Source of the DNA: [Clostridium] innocuum
GTDB lineage: Bacteria > Bacillota_I > Bacilli_A > Erysipelotrichales > Erysipelotrichaceae
DNA length: 64,000 nucleotides
NCBI GenBank assembly: GCA_012317185.1
Contig: CP048838.1
Location: 310,001 to 374,000 of the forward strand
Direction: 5' to 3'
Made by a program: the position numbers and the translations under genes. Below the pieces are notes generated by a model that was not told where the DNA came from, searched no databases, and was given only the letters and a program-made list of their open reading frames with translations. This document shows positions 52,247-61,743 of the stretch, piece by piece (the first letter of the stretch is position 1; the number at the start of each line of letters is the position of its first letter).

Positions 52247-53365
52247 ATGTTTCATTATTATCAGCCTACAAAGATTCATTTCGGTGCAGGTCAGCTGAAT
52301 GAGCTGGGGCATGTTTGCAGAGGCTATGGAAAGACCTGTTTTCTTGTAACAACACCGGATGCTCCCCTGCAGCCGTTATATGAACGTGTGAAGAAACTGC
52401 TGGATGCGGAAGGTATCAGCGTTATTCATTTTGATAAGGTAGAACCCAATCCAAGTGTGGAAATCGTAGAACAGGGATTTGCCATGCTGAAGGAGCAGCC
52501 TGCCGATTTTGTATTGGCAGTCGGGGGCGGAAGCTCGATTGACACAGCAAAGGCGATTGCATTTGCGAATGGTAAAGAGTCGATTGACTGGGATCATCTG
52601 TTTAACGAATACAGCTCACCGTTTGCATATTATCCTTCCTACAGTGAAAAACACCTGCCCCTGCTGAGTGTACCGACAACCTCAGGAACCGGTTCTCAGG
52701 TAACACAGGCGGCTGTCATCACAAGAGGAAAAGAGAAAATCACATTCTTTCATCCGGATAACTTTTCACAGGAAACGATTCTGGACCCGCAGCTGATGCT
52801 GACCCTGCCAAAGCGCATGAGTGCCGCTACCGGCTTTGATGCGTTTACCCATGCGTTTGAGAGCTACATCAATGCCAATGCATCTCCTTACAGCGCAATG
52901 GATTCCATGGAGGCAATGCGACTGGTGATTGATCATCTGCCACATGTACTGGAAGATCCGCAGAATCTGGAATTCCGTACAAACATGTGTCTTGCCGACA
53001 CACTGGCTGGCCGCGCACTGGCTAATTCCGGTGCAAGTGCACCGCATCCGCTCTCTGAAATTATTGGCGGAATTGTACATCTGCCGCACGGGGAAGCACT
53101 GGCTGTCGTTTTCCCTGCCTTCATTCAGCATATGGCAGATAAAAACAAGGAGCGTTTTGCGGATGTCGCAAAGCTGTTTGGCAGTGACGATTTATATACG
53201 GCAATGATTGAATTCCTGGAAACAATCGGGCTTCACAAGAAGCTGAAGGATTTCGGAGTCAGTGAGGAAGACTTTCAGGAAATTCTGGCATCTCCAGTTC
53301 TGGATCATCTGCCATTCGGAAGCAGAGAGGAGCTGGAGGCTATTCTGAAAGACTCCTATGCCTGA
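52247..53365 (+). CDS. Iron-containing alcohol dehydrogenase
   Basis: This 372-residue group III alcohol dehydrogenase has GGGSSIDTAKAIA for the dinucleotide and metal ligands in GFDAFTHAFESY, with HPLSE and HLPHGEALAVVFP nearer the C-terminus. It reduces aldehydes or oxidises polyols with NAD(P)H. AAGAGGAGG precedes the ATG. It overlaps the HAD phosphatase gene by 8 bp, so the two are co-expressed. Confidence 0.9.
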   Translation: MFHYYQPTKIHFGAGQLNELGHVCRGYGKTCFLVTTPDAPLQPLYERVKKLLDAEGISVIHFDKVEPNPSVEIVEQGFAMLKEQPADFVLAVGGGSSIDTAKAIAFANGKESIDWDHLFNEYSSPFAYYPSYSEKHLPLLSVPTTSGTGSQVTQAAVITRGKEKITFFHPDNFSQETILDPQLMLTLPKRMSAATGFDAFTHAFESYINANASPYSAMDSMEAMRLVIDHLPHVLEDPQNLEFRTNMCLADTLAGRALANSGASAPHPLSEIIGGIVHLPHGEALAVVFPAFIQHMADKNKERFADVAKLFGSDDLYTAMIEFLETIGLHKKLKDFGVSEEDFQEILASPVLDHLPFGSREELEAILKDSYA

Positions 53366-54173
53366 AATTCGCCTCATAGGTCTTGATCTGGATGGAACCC
53401 TGCTGAGAAGGGACAACTCGGTAAGTGATGAAAATATTAGTGCATTGCAGGAATGTATAAAACAAAACATTCAGATATATCTGATCAGCGGACGTCCTTA
53501 CTGCTTTACAAGGATGATTGCGGAAAAAATTCATCCATCCGTAAGGGTGATTTCCTCTAACGGAGCGATATACGAAATAGGGACGAAGTGTATCATGCAT
53601 ACGATAGAGCCGCATGTCCTGTATCAGATTATTGATGTGCTGAAGGAGCATGCACACGCACGTGCCTTTTTCAAGGGGAAGCACGAATTCTTTACGCATG
53701 AGCCTTATGATGAGAGATTTCTCTACGATCATATAAATAATCAGCTGCCGGCAGATGTTCAGGTAACATCCTTTACCGGCATGAGTTGGGAAGAGCTGAA
53801 GCACCATACTCATGATATTGCGAAGATACTGGTCTATGATATGCAGACGGATCGGCTATTAAAAGCCAGAAAACAGATAGAATGTATAGAAAACATCACG
53901 GTAACCGATTATCAGCCTATCAGCTTTGATATCACTGCCGGTGGTGTTCATAAAGGGAATGCTATAAAAGCTGTACTGCAATCCCTGCATTTGAAGAAGG
54001 AGGAATTTATGGCTTTCGGTGATGCCATGAATGACCTTCCCATGTTTGCGGAAGCGGGACTTACTGTAGCCATGGCAAATGCTGCTGAGGAAATTCAGGC
54101 ATCCTGCGATATTGTAACTGCAGATTACATGGATGACGGGGTTGCTAAAGCAATACAGCGGTATATTTTATGA
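53358..54173 (+). CDS. Cof-type HAD-family sugar phosphatase
   Basis: This 271-residue protein has the HAD nucleophile LDLDGTLLRRDN, motif II in LISGRP, a Lys in GGVHKGNAIK and motif IV in AFGDAMNDLPMF, with a C2B cap between. The group dephosphorylates sugar phosphates and flavin nucleotides. It is coupled with the iron alcohol dehydrogenase. Confidence 0.9.
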   Translation: MPEIRLIGLDLDGTLLRRDNSVSDENISALQECIKQNIQIYLISGRPYCFTRMIAEKIHPSVRVISSNGAIYEIGTKCIMHTIEPHVLYQIIDVLKEHAHARAFFKGKHEFFTHEPYDERFLYDHINNQLPADVQVTSFTGMSWEELKHHTHDIAKILVYDMQTDRLLKARKQIECIENITVTDYQPISFDITAGGVHKGNAIKAVLQSLHLKKEEFMAFGDAMNDLPMFAEAGLTVAMANAAEEIQASCDIVTADYMDDGVAKAIQRYIL

Positions 54174-54174
54174 G

Positions 54175-54206
54175 AAAAAGGGGCTGCATGTACAGTCCCT
54201 TTTTCT
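54175..54206. terminator. Bidirectional terminator
   Basis: AAAAAGGGGCTG pairs with CAGTCCCTTTTT; it ends the HAD gene and the convergent PRD regulator gene. Confidence 0.85.
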
Positions 54207-54211
54207 GTGGT

Positions 54212-55699
54212 TTAGAAATGATTCTGATGATTGAACAAACTCTGGATATCATCCCGCAGCCGTTGTAGAAATGTCTGATCCGGCAGCATGGGAATCTGAT
54301 ACCAGTGAACAGATGGCGGTACGGTAAGGGGAAAGGTGGAAAATATGACAGGATAATGCATCCAACTATCCGGCTCGCTAACCTCCTGCCATCGTATTAC
54401 ACGTTGGATTTTCACCTCCTGGATATGCGTTTGCAGCAGCCGTAAGGAAAAAATAAGCTCACTGTAGCGATGCTCGTATAAAAAGACTGCCTCCAGCGGC
54501 TGCAGTGTGTATTGCAAAGCAGCAGCTATATGAAGGGTGATGTAGGATATTTCATCCTCCGGAAGCTGCAGGCCGCAGATATCCTGTACAATCTCTTTCA
54601 TGGAGGAAGCCATTTGGTAGGGAATCGGAAATTTAGCTTTCATAGCATCCTTCAGCGGATTGTCATATTCATAATAATAGACGGATTTTTCCAGAACATT
54701 CGATAAATGCTGAAAGAGCCGCTTTTCAAACGTATCACTGTCGATTTTAGGGTAACGTGCATAAATCGGCGGTGTGAACCGCCGCAGGATTTCTTTGCAG
54801 GCTGCCTGTATTTCCGGCGTTTGCAATAAACCGGTATTGGTGTTCTTCAATGTCAGAAGGACAGATAAGGCATAGGAAAGCTCTTCCTCGGGAATTGTCT
54901 GCTGCAGATGATGTTCTATTTCTTTGCGTAGGTGCATCAACTGTTGAAACAGCGCCGTCTTTTGCAATGGATTTGGACTGTGCATATGCACATGATTTCC
55001 TCTGGATATACGATCCAGTGCAATATAATACAACACACTGACATATTCCTTATCCGCCTGATTCAGCTGTAAAAAGCTGCATACTTCGAACTGACGGATA
55101 TAAAGCAGGATGTTCCTTTTTACGGTATTGTCTGAAAAGCATGCTTCAACAAAATCATTCAGCGGCTTGTGGAAGGTTATGGTACGGGCTTCATGCAGCT
55201 CGTTAACCAGCTGTGCCAATGCTTTGCGAATGCGCTTTTCTCCTTGCAATATCTGTATACCACTTCTTGTATGGGAGATGGACAGCTGATAGGTCCGCAG
55301 CCATTGCTCAGCCTTTCGTATGTCTGCATACAGAGAGCTGCGAGATATATGGAGTGTTTCCTCCAGCTGAAACATGCGCAGTGGACGTGAAAAGCGAAGC
55401 AGACTGTAAAGGATGTAGCTGACACGCTCCCTTGGCAATATAAGAGGACAGCGCGTTTTTTCATCAAGCAGATAAGTTTGCAGCTTCATCATATTTTCCC
55501 TGCTTCCGGAAAGTGTTATTCCGCATCCGGGTTTTCGTGTAAGCGTCAATGAGAATGCGGCTAGTAAAGCATCTGCCTGCTTCAGATACGTCCGTACGGT
55601 TTTTTCAGACAGTCCGACCTGTTTCGCCAGCTGAAAGGTTGTGCAAAAGGGAGAGACGATCAGCTGCTCCAGTACCGGATATAAAAAATAAGGTTTCAT
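54212..55699 (-). CDS. PRD-type (BglG/Mga-like) transcription regulator
   Basis: This 495-residue protein has two N-terminal HTH domains (TTFQLAKQVGLSEKTVRTYLKQA and LHISRSSLYADIRKAEQWL), a central PRD-like part and a recognisable PRD at about 330-420 (NPLKDAMKAKFPIPYQ, ISYITLHIAAAL). The last 80 residues may be a degenerate EIIB-like domain without the phosphorylated Cys. No EIIA domain is present. Its target is not obvious; no PTS gene is adjacent on its strand. Confidence 0.8.
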   Translation of the reverse strand: MKPYFLYPVLEQLIVSPFCTTFQLAKQVGLSEKTVRTYLKQADALLAAFSLTLTRKPGCGITLSGSRENMMKLQTYLLDEKTRCPLILPRERVSYILYSLLRFSRPLRMFQLEETLHISRSSLYADIRKAEQWLRTYQLSISHTRSGIQILQGEKRIRKALAQLVNELHEARTITFHKPLNDFVEACFSDNTVKRNILLYIRQFEVCSFLQLNQADKEYVSVLYYIALDRISRGNHVHMHSPNPLQKTALFQQLMHLRKEIEHHLQQTIPEEELSYALSVLLTLKNTNTGLLQTPEIQAACKEILRRFTPPIYARYPKIDSDTFEKRLFQHLSNVLEKSVYYYEYDNPLKDAMKAKFPIPYQMASSMKEIVQDICGLQLPEDEISYITLHIAAALQYTLQPLEAVFLYEHRYSELIFSLRLLQTHIQEVKIQRVIRWQEVSEPDSWMHYPVIFSTFPLTVPPSVHWYQIPMLPDQTFLQRLRDDIQSLFNHQNHF

Positions 55700-55810
55700 A
55701 GTTCATCACATCATCAGTATAGCACAATTTAAAAAGGACAGCTTCGTCCAAAATTACCGTATTATTGCGGTAAATTGTACGTAGGTGTTTTCATGATTCT
55801 GCGGTATAAT

Positions 55811-55929
55811 AAAGATGTCAGGAATGATGTTATCATCCCATGGCGATTGACATCCTTTGTTTACAGATGTCGCTGTATCATGAAGTCTGAGCATGATACA
55901 TGAAAAAGGACGCTGCGCCGTCCTTTTTT
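55811..55929 (+). ncRNA. Candidate structured RNA / leader before the MATE gene
   Basis: A TATAAT lies at 55805-55810. After it come three nested structures: GATGTCA..TGACATC (55814-55820 with 55848-55854) enclosing ATGAT..ATCAT; TGTATCATG..CATGATACA (55874-55882 with 55892-55900); and a terminator AAAAAGGACG..CGTCCTTTTTT at 55903-55929. No ribosome site or ORF of note is inside. It could be a small RNA or an attenuating leader for the gene at 56118. The -35 is weak, and the predicted start falls close to the first stem. Confidence 0.45.
55903..55929 (+). terminator. Terminator of the candidate RNA
   Basis: AAAAAGGACG pairs with CGTCCTTTTTT in a short loop; the T-run follows. It lies about 190 bp before the MATE start codon. 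Confidence 0.8.
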
Positions 55930-56117
55930 CAAACGCAAAAGCTTACATGAAGCAAAAAGGAAAGCCCTGCGGCATCAGGTTTCCATCACATATATCAGCA
56001 GCCTGTCGAAACGGTTTTTCTTTTTTAATTCTTACAAAAAGCGCTCCTATGCTTATAAGCATCATTGCCTGCCAGCATAAAAGTATGGTAAAATTACTCA
56101 CAGTTTGAGGTGATAGC
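55930..56117. other. Leader region of the MATE gene
   Basis: GGAAA[gc]CCTG cggcat CAGG TTTCC at about 55959-55985 forms a hairpin; the rest is unstructured. No gene is seen. Confidence 0.4.
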
Positions 56118-57494
56118 ATGATAGACGGAAAGGTTTTTGTACGGCTGCTTCTGACAATCGGACTGCCGATTGTTTTACAGCAGATTATTTCATTGAGTCT
56201 GAATATGATCGATACCTTCATGATTGGAAGTATCGGTGTGGGTGAGCTGGCAGCTGTAGGGGCGGCAAATAAGGTATACTTTATATTCTCCATTATCTGT
56301 TTTGGGATTTACAGCGGCTCGAGTATTTATGTATCCCAGTACTGGGGAATCCGCGATGTAGAAAATATCCGCAAGGTGATTGCAATCGAAATGCGCATCG
56401 GATTTTTCCTTGCCCTGTTTACCGTTGGGCTGGCGCTGGTGTTTGCACCGCAGATTCTGCATCTGTTTGTAAGAGAACCGGATGTTGTGGCAATCGGTGC
56501 CTCCTATCTGCGTATAACCTGTTTTACGTATCTCATGACTGCATTCTCTTTTCTTATGAGCTTTAATTCGCGTGCCATTCATAATCTGAAGGTACCTACC
56601 CTTGCCAGCGTCCTGGCGATAACCGTCAATACCGTATTGAATTACGGACTGATATTCGGCAATTTTCATCTGCCGAGGCTGGGCGTTGAGGGTGCTGCTA
56701 TCGCTACGTTGACCGCAAGATTTGTGGAAATGCTGCTAATCCTGGGCTATGTTTATTTCAGTGAAGACCATCCGCTGGCAGTTGACGGTGCGACCATTCG
56801 CAGACTGGATGTACCACTGATGAAGCGTGTAGTGAAAACTGCTCTTCCGGTGGCTATGAGTGAAAGTGCATGGAGTATCGGAACGACGGTCTGCTTTATA
56901 GCGTACGGTCTGCTGGGAACGAGTGCAGTTGCCGTTGTGCAGGTGGCAAGTGTAATCAATGACCTGTTTCAATGCGTGTTTTTCGGACTGGGGAATGCCT
57001 GTGCTGTCATGATCGGGAATGAGCTGGGAAGAAATCATACAAAGCTGGCGTATTCGTATGGAAGAGTCTTCATTGGAATCAATATCGGCTTCTGCCTGGT
57101 TATGACAGCAGCCCTGCTTCTTATGAAAGGCAGGATTATCGATATCTACAATTATGATGCTGCCACAAGCCAGATGCTGAATCTTACATTGATCGCCTAT
57201 GCGCTGTATACCACACCGAAAATGATGTCATATGTACATATATGCGGGATTCTGCGCTCCGGAGGCGATACGAAGTTCTGTATGTTCTGTGATTTGATCG
57301 GTATATGGTGTGTCGCAATCCCCATGTCCTTTCTTGCGGCTGCTGTCTGGAGGCTGCCGCTTCACTGGGTTGTTGCACTGTCCTTCAGTGATGAGCTGGT
57401 AAAGGCTATGGTTACACTATGGCGCTTCCGCTCCAAGAAATGGATTCATGTCCTTGTCCGCAGGGAACAGGAATGTGAAATAAGCGGCGCATAA
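56118..57494 (+). CDS. MATE-family efflux protein
   Basis: This 458-residue protein has twelve or so membrane helices with the MATE repeats LPIVLQQIISLSLNMIDTFMIGSIG at the N-terminus and FNSRAIHNLKVPTLASVLAITVNTVLNYGLIFG near 150. It should export cationic drugs or metabolites using a Na or H gradient. GAGGTG precedes the ATG. A structured leader lies upstream, which may sense the exported compound. Confidence 0.9.
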   Translation: MIDGKVFVRLLLTIGLPIVLQQIISLSLNMIDTFMIGSIGVGELAAVGAANKVYFIFSIICFGIYSGSSIYVSQYWGIRDVENIRKVIAIEMRIGFFLALFTVGLALVFAPQILHLFVREPDVVAIGASYLRITCFTYLMTAFSFLMSFNSRAIHNLKVPTLASVLAITVNTVLNYGLIFGNFHLPRLGVEGAAIATLTARFVEMLLILGYVYFSEDHPLAVDGATIRRLDVPLMKRVVKTALPVAMSESAWSIGTTVCFIAYGLLGTSAVAVVQVASVINDLFQCVFFGLGNACAVMIGNELGRNHTKLAYSYGRVFIGINIGFCLVMTAALLLMKGRIIDIYNYDAATSQMLNLTLIAYALYTTPKMMSYVHICGILRSGGDTKFCMFCDLIGIWCVAIPMSFLAAAVWRLPLHWVVALSFSDELVKAMVTLWRFRSKKWIHVLVRREQECEISGA

Positions 57495-57545
57495 TGCTTG
57501 AAAGTATGCTACTATATACATATAAAAAGTAAGGGAGAAATTCGT

Positions 57546-58442
57546 ATGGATCATTTACCTGCACAGGAGGCAAAGCATGTCATCAATCTGCTCAGCGGAC
57601 TGTTCCTGTACGCATATCGGACAAAGAATAAGAAGGCAAAAGTAACCATGGACAATATGGAGCATCTGTGCCATGTGGGGAGTACGATCGTGTTCCGCAA
57701 TGAACAGTCAAGCAGGCGTCTCATTTCACAATACCTCAAGCTTCATCCTCAGCTGCCGAAAGAGGACGCTGCCTGTATTGCAAGGTTTCAAGGCTGTCGT
57801 AAGCAGCAGCTGTATGTCATGATGTATGAGCAGGAATATACCTTTGTAATGGATCGCAGGGGCAGAACGCTGTATGGCGTAAAGGGGATTACAGATTCTT
57901 TGAGCTTCCTGCTGCGCAATCAGACACTACCCTGCATGGTGCAGTATGCCATCCTGCCATATAAAAATCATTTCATCCTCGACAGTATCGGAAACACGCA
58001 GGCAATTGCGGATCTATCCTTCGTAATAGAGCTTTTTGAGGAATATCGCAGTATTGCTATGGAAAAAGGTGCGCTGCTTTCAGAGCATGAGACAGCTTCC
58101 TTCTCGGTGCTGGAGCGCAATATGCAGGAAAAGAAGGAGGAGCTTTTCTCCGATTTTCTGAATCCTTTAAACGCTATATTGTGGAATGCAGGTCAGGATC
58201 AGAAAAACAGCTTTCTGGAGCTGGCACTTACCGCATGGAATCTAAGCTATGGCAGCGATAAACAGGCAGAGGAGTTCTTTTCCAGGGATGTATTTCGAAG
58301 ATATGTGAAGCCGTTGATGGAGTATCGCAGAACGGCATTTGCCAATGTAAAATTTCTCATCGATCGTCTGGAGGCTCCGCTTGCAGGAGAAACATGCATG
58401 AGGGTAGTCGAGAAAAAGGAAATCGAACAGCTGGAGCTGTAA
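57546..58442 (+). CDS. Conserved hypothetical protein
   Basis: This 298-residue cytoplasmic protein has no recognised family. It has a mixed alpha/beta first half (HVINLLSGLFLYAYRTKNKKAKV, QQLYVMMYEQEYTFVMDRRGRTLYG) and a helical second half with a charged Glu-rich segment. The start at 57546 follows AGGGAG. It lies 52 bp after MATE and may share its transcript. Confidence 0.6.
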   Translation: MDHLPAQEAKHVINLLSGLFLYAYRTKNKKAKVTMDNMEHLCHVGSTIVFRNEQSSRRLISQYLKLHPQLPKEDAACIARFQGCRKQQLYVMMYEQEYTFVMDRRGRTLYGVKGITDSLSFLLRNQTLPCMVQYAILPYKNHFILDSIGNTQAIADLSFVIELFEEYRSIAMEKGALLSEHETASFSVLERNMQEKKEELFSDFLNPLNAILWNAGQDQKNSFLELALTAWNLSYGSDKQAEEFFSRDVFRRYVKPLMEYRRTAFANVKFLIDRLEAPLAGETCMRVVEKKEIEQLEL

Positions 58443-58529
58443 TGCATAAGAAACAGGGCATTACGGCAGACTTTTGTAAAGCTTGATTCCGCTGATAAAC
58501 ATACCGTAAGAAAAAACTTAGATAAATAA

Positions 58530-58576
58530 AAAGACTCAGGCTTTATCCTTCCTATAAGGATTGTCTGAGTCTTTCA
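58530..58576. terminator. Bidirectional terminator
   Basis: AAAGACTCAG pairs with CTGAGTCTTT, with an inner ATCCTT/AAGGAT stem. Confidence 0.88.
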
Positions 58577-58625
58577 GTGTTTAAGCATAAACATGCCTCG
58601 TTATGCATGCAGAAGGTCTGTAAAT

Positions 58626-59795
58626 TTATTTCTGCCGGAATTTATCCATGAAAAGATCAATGCGCTCAATAGCCTCACGGATATGGTCGATACTGTAGGC
58701 ATAGGATACACGAATAAAGCCCTCGCCTGCATCGCCGAACGCAGTGCCTGGTACACAGGCTACACGCTGATCCTCGAGCAGCTGAACACAGAATTCATCA
58801 CTGGTTAAACCGGTACCGCGAATATCCGGGAAGATATAAAAGGCGCCGTGTGGCAGGTGTGTTGGAAGGCCAATGCGGTTGAAGCCCTTCGTAATGAAAT
58901 TTCTTCTTGTCATATACGATTCCCGCATTTCTGCGACATGGATATCACCGTTGCGCATGGCATCAATGGCACCGTATTGTGCAGCTGTCGGAGCGGACAT
59001 GATGATATACTGATGAATCTTATTCATCGCATCCGTAAAGGTCTTGTTCGCAAGAACATAGCCAAGCCGCCAGCCGGTCATGGCATACGCCTTGGAAAAT
59101 CCACTGATGATGATAACCTGATCCTTGATTTCATTGAAATTCGCAGGTGAACAGAAGGTACCGTCATAGGTAAGCTCTGCATAGATTTCATCACTGATTA
59201 CGATAATTTCATTCTCCTTCAGTATGGGAACAAGCTTTGCATAGTCCTCCCTCGTCATCACACCGCCGGTCGGATTGCTCGGAAAATTCATCAGAATTGC
59301 TTTGGTCTTTGGTGTAATTGCGGCTTTCAGCTTCTCCGGGGTCAGCTTGAACTGATCCTCGTGCTCCAGCTTAATATGCACCGGTACTGCGCCGGTCAGC
59401 TCAACACTCGGTGTATAGGCTACATAGCTTGGCTCCATCAAAATGACCTCATCCCCGGGATTTACAATGGCACGCATGGCAATATCGATGGCTTCACTAC
59501 CGCCTACCGTGACAATGACATTATCCACAGGGTCATAATCCAGCTGGAACCGGCGCTTCTGGTAAAGACAGATTTCCTCACGCAGCTCCAAAAGGCCCTG
59601 ATTTGCTGTATAGTGTGTTTTTCCACTTTCTATGGAATATATGGCAGCCTCACGAATATGCCACGGTGTGTCAAAATCCGGTTCTCCTACCCCCAGAGAA
59701 ATCACACCCTCCATTTCACTGGCAAGGTCAAAATACTTTCGAATGCCGCTTGGCTTGATGGTTTGTACGTGCTTACTTAAAAATTTCTCATACAT
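58626..59795 (-). CDS. Class I/II PLP-dependent aminotransferase
   Basis: This 389-residue fold-type I aminotransferase has the substrate-entry motif GVGEPDFDTPWHI, VGGSEAIDIAM, the NFPSNPTGGVM motif and the PLP Lys in SGFSKAYAMTGWRLGY. It resembles aspartate/aromatic aminotransferases of the PatA group. Its start overlaps the Lrp stop by 1 bp, and the two genes are one operon. Confidence 0.9.
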   Translation of the reverse strand: MYEKFLSKHVQTIKPSGIRKYFDLASEMEGVISLGVGEPDFDTPWHIREAAIYSIESGKTHYTANQGLLELREEICLYQKRRFQLDYDPVDNVIVTVGGSEAIDIAMRAIVNPGDEVILMEPSYVAYTPSVELTGAVPVHIKLEHEDQFKLTPEKLKAAITPKTKAILMNFPSNPTGGVMTREDYAKLVPILKENEIIVISDEIYAELTYDGTFCSPANFNEIKDQVIIISGFSKAYAMTGWRLGYVLANKTFTDAMNKIHQYIIMSAPTAAQYGAIDAMRNGDIHVAEMRESYMTRRNFITKGFNRIGLPTHLPHGAFYIFPDIRGTGLTSDEFCVQLLEDQRVACVPGTAFGDAGEGFIRVSYAYSIDHIREAIERIDLFMDKFRQK

Positions 59796-60283
59796 TATGG
59801 TGTCACCACCAGTCGTTCACTCGGTTTTTCCTCTTCATCCAGAACAATACCGTTGACCTTATACTCCTTTAGCACGAAAAAGGTAGATGTGGAAACGACA
59901 TTTTCTGTTGTTGCCAGCTTGGCACCGACAAAGTTAGATATTTCCTGCATGGTTCTTCCATAGATAATGACAATAAATTCACTCTTTCCACTCATCAGAT
60001 ACATGGTATCGACTTCCGGATAGCGGTAGATGTTTTTGGCAACGCGATCGTAGCCGAAATCACGCTCCGGTGTAACATCCACCTCAATCAGTGCCATGAC
60101 CTTATCCTTATTGGTCTTTTCCCAGTTGATAATTGTATGGTAGCCACAAATGACCTTTTTCTTTTCCAGATCACTCATAGTGTGGATGACACTTTCCTCA
60201 TCCTCCAGCAATACATCCGCCAAATCTCTGGTGGAGTATCTTGCGTTTGTTTCCAGCAATGACAGCAATAATTCTTTTTTCAT
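59795..60283 (-). CDS. Lrp/AsnC-family regulator
   Basis: This 162-residue protein has an N-terminal HTH-like part (SLLETNARYSTRDLADVLLEDEESVIHTMSDLEKK) and a C-terminal RAM domain (VDTMYLMSGKSEFIVIIYG). Lrp-type regulators bind amino acids. It probably controls the aminotransferase that follows in the same transcript. Confidence 0.88.
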   Translation of the reverse strand: MKKELLLSLLETNARYSTRDLADVLLEDEESVIHTMSDLEKKKVICGYHTIINWEKTNKDKVMALIEVDVTPERDFGYDRVAKNIYRYPEVDTMYLMSGKSEFIVIIYGRTMQEISNFVGAKLATTENVVSTSTFFVLKEYKVNGIVLDEEEKPSERLVVTP

Positions 60284-60473
60284 CCTTTATCACCTCGCAT
60301 AATACTTATATTTTAAACCGAGATGCTTATGAAGTAAACAAAAAGGTGAAAAGTTGATGTATTGCGAATCTTATCACAAATTCAAATGATGTTTGAATAG
60401 AGGCAGCAGCTATATTGATGTGTTTTACACTATAAATCCAGGAATGTAAAGCTTATAGCAGTACAAATTCTGA

Positions 60474-60479
60474 TATAAT
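60474..60479 (+). promoter_or_regulatory. Extended -10 element before the PIN-RNase H gene
   Basis: TGATATAAT at 60471-60479 is an extended -10; no good -35 is visible. Confidence 0.5.
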
Positions 60480-60527
60480 AAAAAAATGACGGGCAAACAT
60501 ATGATTGAATTGAAGGGAGAGCAGGCA

Positions 60528-61679
60528 ATGTGGTATATGATAGATTATGAGAATGTGCATGAAGAAGGTCTATATGGTATAGAAATGCTCAAGAAGGATG
60601 ATAGAATATTCGTGTTTTATAATATGGGGGATAAAGAAAATGTTGAAAACGGTAAATTAAGGGAAGCAGCTGAAAAAGGCATTTCCATTCAATCTGTCGT
60701 CCTGTATAAAAGGGGAAAGAATGCGCTGGATTTTTATATCGCTTCAAAAATAGGAGAGCTATGCGGACAGGGGATGCAACAGGATATCGCAGTTATAAGC
60801 GGGGATAAAGGCTTTCAGGCACTGTGTGAATACTGGATGTATGTAGCGGATATCAGAAAAAGGATAATTCTGAGGGATACCATCTATCACGCTCTCTTTG
60901 ATTTTGAATACGATCAGATCGGTAATTCCTGTTCAGATTTCAAAGCTATCTATCTTCACTGTATAAAACAGTATGGTAGAAAAATGGGCTGTGAGCTTTA
61001 CTGGCATTTAAAAAAATATATGGAAATACGCAGAAATTATGTAAATGTTACAAGCATGCAAGACCAACGGAAATATTATGTTGTCTTAAGAGGATATAAG
61101 CCTGGTATATACGATACCGTCAATGACTATGAACGTAATATAATAGGGTACTCCAATGCTTTTGGCAGGGTGTTTTCTTCCTATGCACAGGCGGAGGATT
61201 TTTTTCTCGATTACTTGGCAGACAGCTGTTTCGCAGCTTCCACAGCATCCATAAATGAGCTTTGGAATGATTTTTGTTATCGTGTGAATCAAAGTCTGCA
61301 GTATGAGAACAAAACCATCATGAATGGAAGTCTTGCGGGGTATGTATGTGGAGGGTTTCATGCGGATACCCGCAGGTTTTATGCATTTTGGATAATTGCT
61401 TCAAAGGATGGCATCGTGATGAAAATGAAAAATATAATACATGAAAATGAAAAGATGAAGAAGATAGGTGCTGTCGGAGGAGAAATTCTTGCAAGTAAGG
61501 CGGTATTAACATATGCTTTAAAATATGAATATCAGGAAATTAAAATGTATTGCAGTCATATAAAAGTGGCAGATTGGATAGAACGGGGTGTGCATACGGA
61601 TAAGCTGCCGTATAGTCTGCACGCAGTCATAGGAAAAGCCAAAGATAGGCTGAAAGTTACCGCAGTGCATTTTCAATAG
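60528..61679 (+). CDS. PIN/NYN-like domain + viroplasmin + degenerate RNase H protein
   Basis: This protein of about 383 residues has three parts. Residues 1-125 look like a NYN/PIN-like nuclease: MIDYENVHEEG, NALDFYIASKIG and AVISGDKGFQAL supply the acidic residues. Residues about 185-235 look like a viroplasmin/RNase HI N-terminal domain (KYYVVLRGYKPGIYD, FSSYAQAEDFF), which binds RNA-DNA hybrids. Residues about 265-380 resemble RNase HI (GYVCGGFHADTRRFYAFW, GGEILASKAVLTYALKYEYQEIKMY), but the catalytic first Asp reads Cys and the Asp after the second strand is Ser. So hybrid binding by the RNase H part and cleavage by PIN is a reasonable guess. The start at 60528 follows AAGGGAG. Confidence 0.65.
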   Translation: MWYMIDYENVHEEGLYGIEMLKKDDRIFVFYNMGDKENVENGKLREAAEKGISIQSVVLYKRGKNALDFYIASKIGELCGQGMQQDIAVISGDKGFQALCEYWMYVADIRKRIILRDTIYHALFDFEYDQIGNSCSDFKAIYLHCIKQYGRKMGCELYWHLKKYMEIRRNYVNVTSMQDQRKYYVVLRGYKPGIYDTVNDYERNIIGYSNAFGRVFSSYAQAEDFFLDYLADSCFAASTASINELWNDFCYRVNQSLQYENKTIMNGSLAGYVCGGFHADTRRFYAFWIIASKDGIVMKMKNIIHENEKMKKIGAVGGEILASKAVLTYALKYEYQEIKMYCSHIKVADWIERGVHTDKLPYSLHAVIGKAKDRLKVTAVHFQ

Positions 61680-61743
61680 TGAAATTGGAATTTATGAAAT
61701 GTTATGCGGATGCTGATCGTTTTACACATGAAGGAGAAAACTT

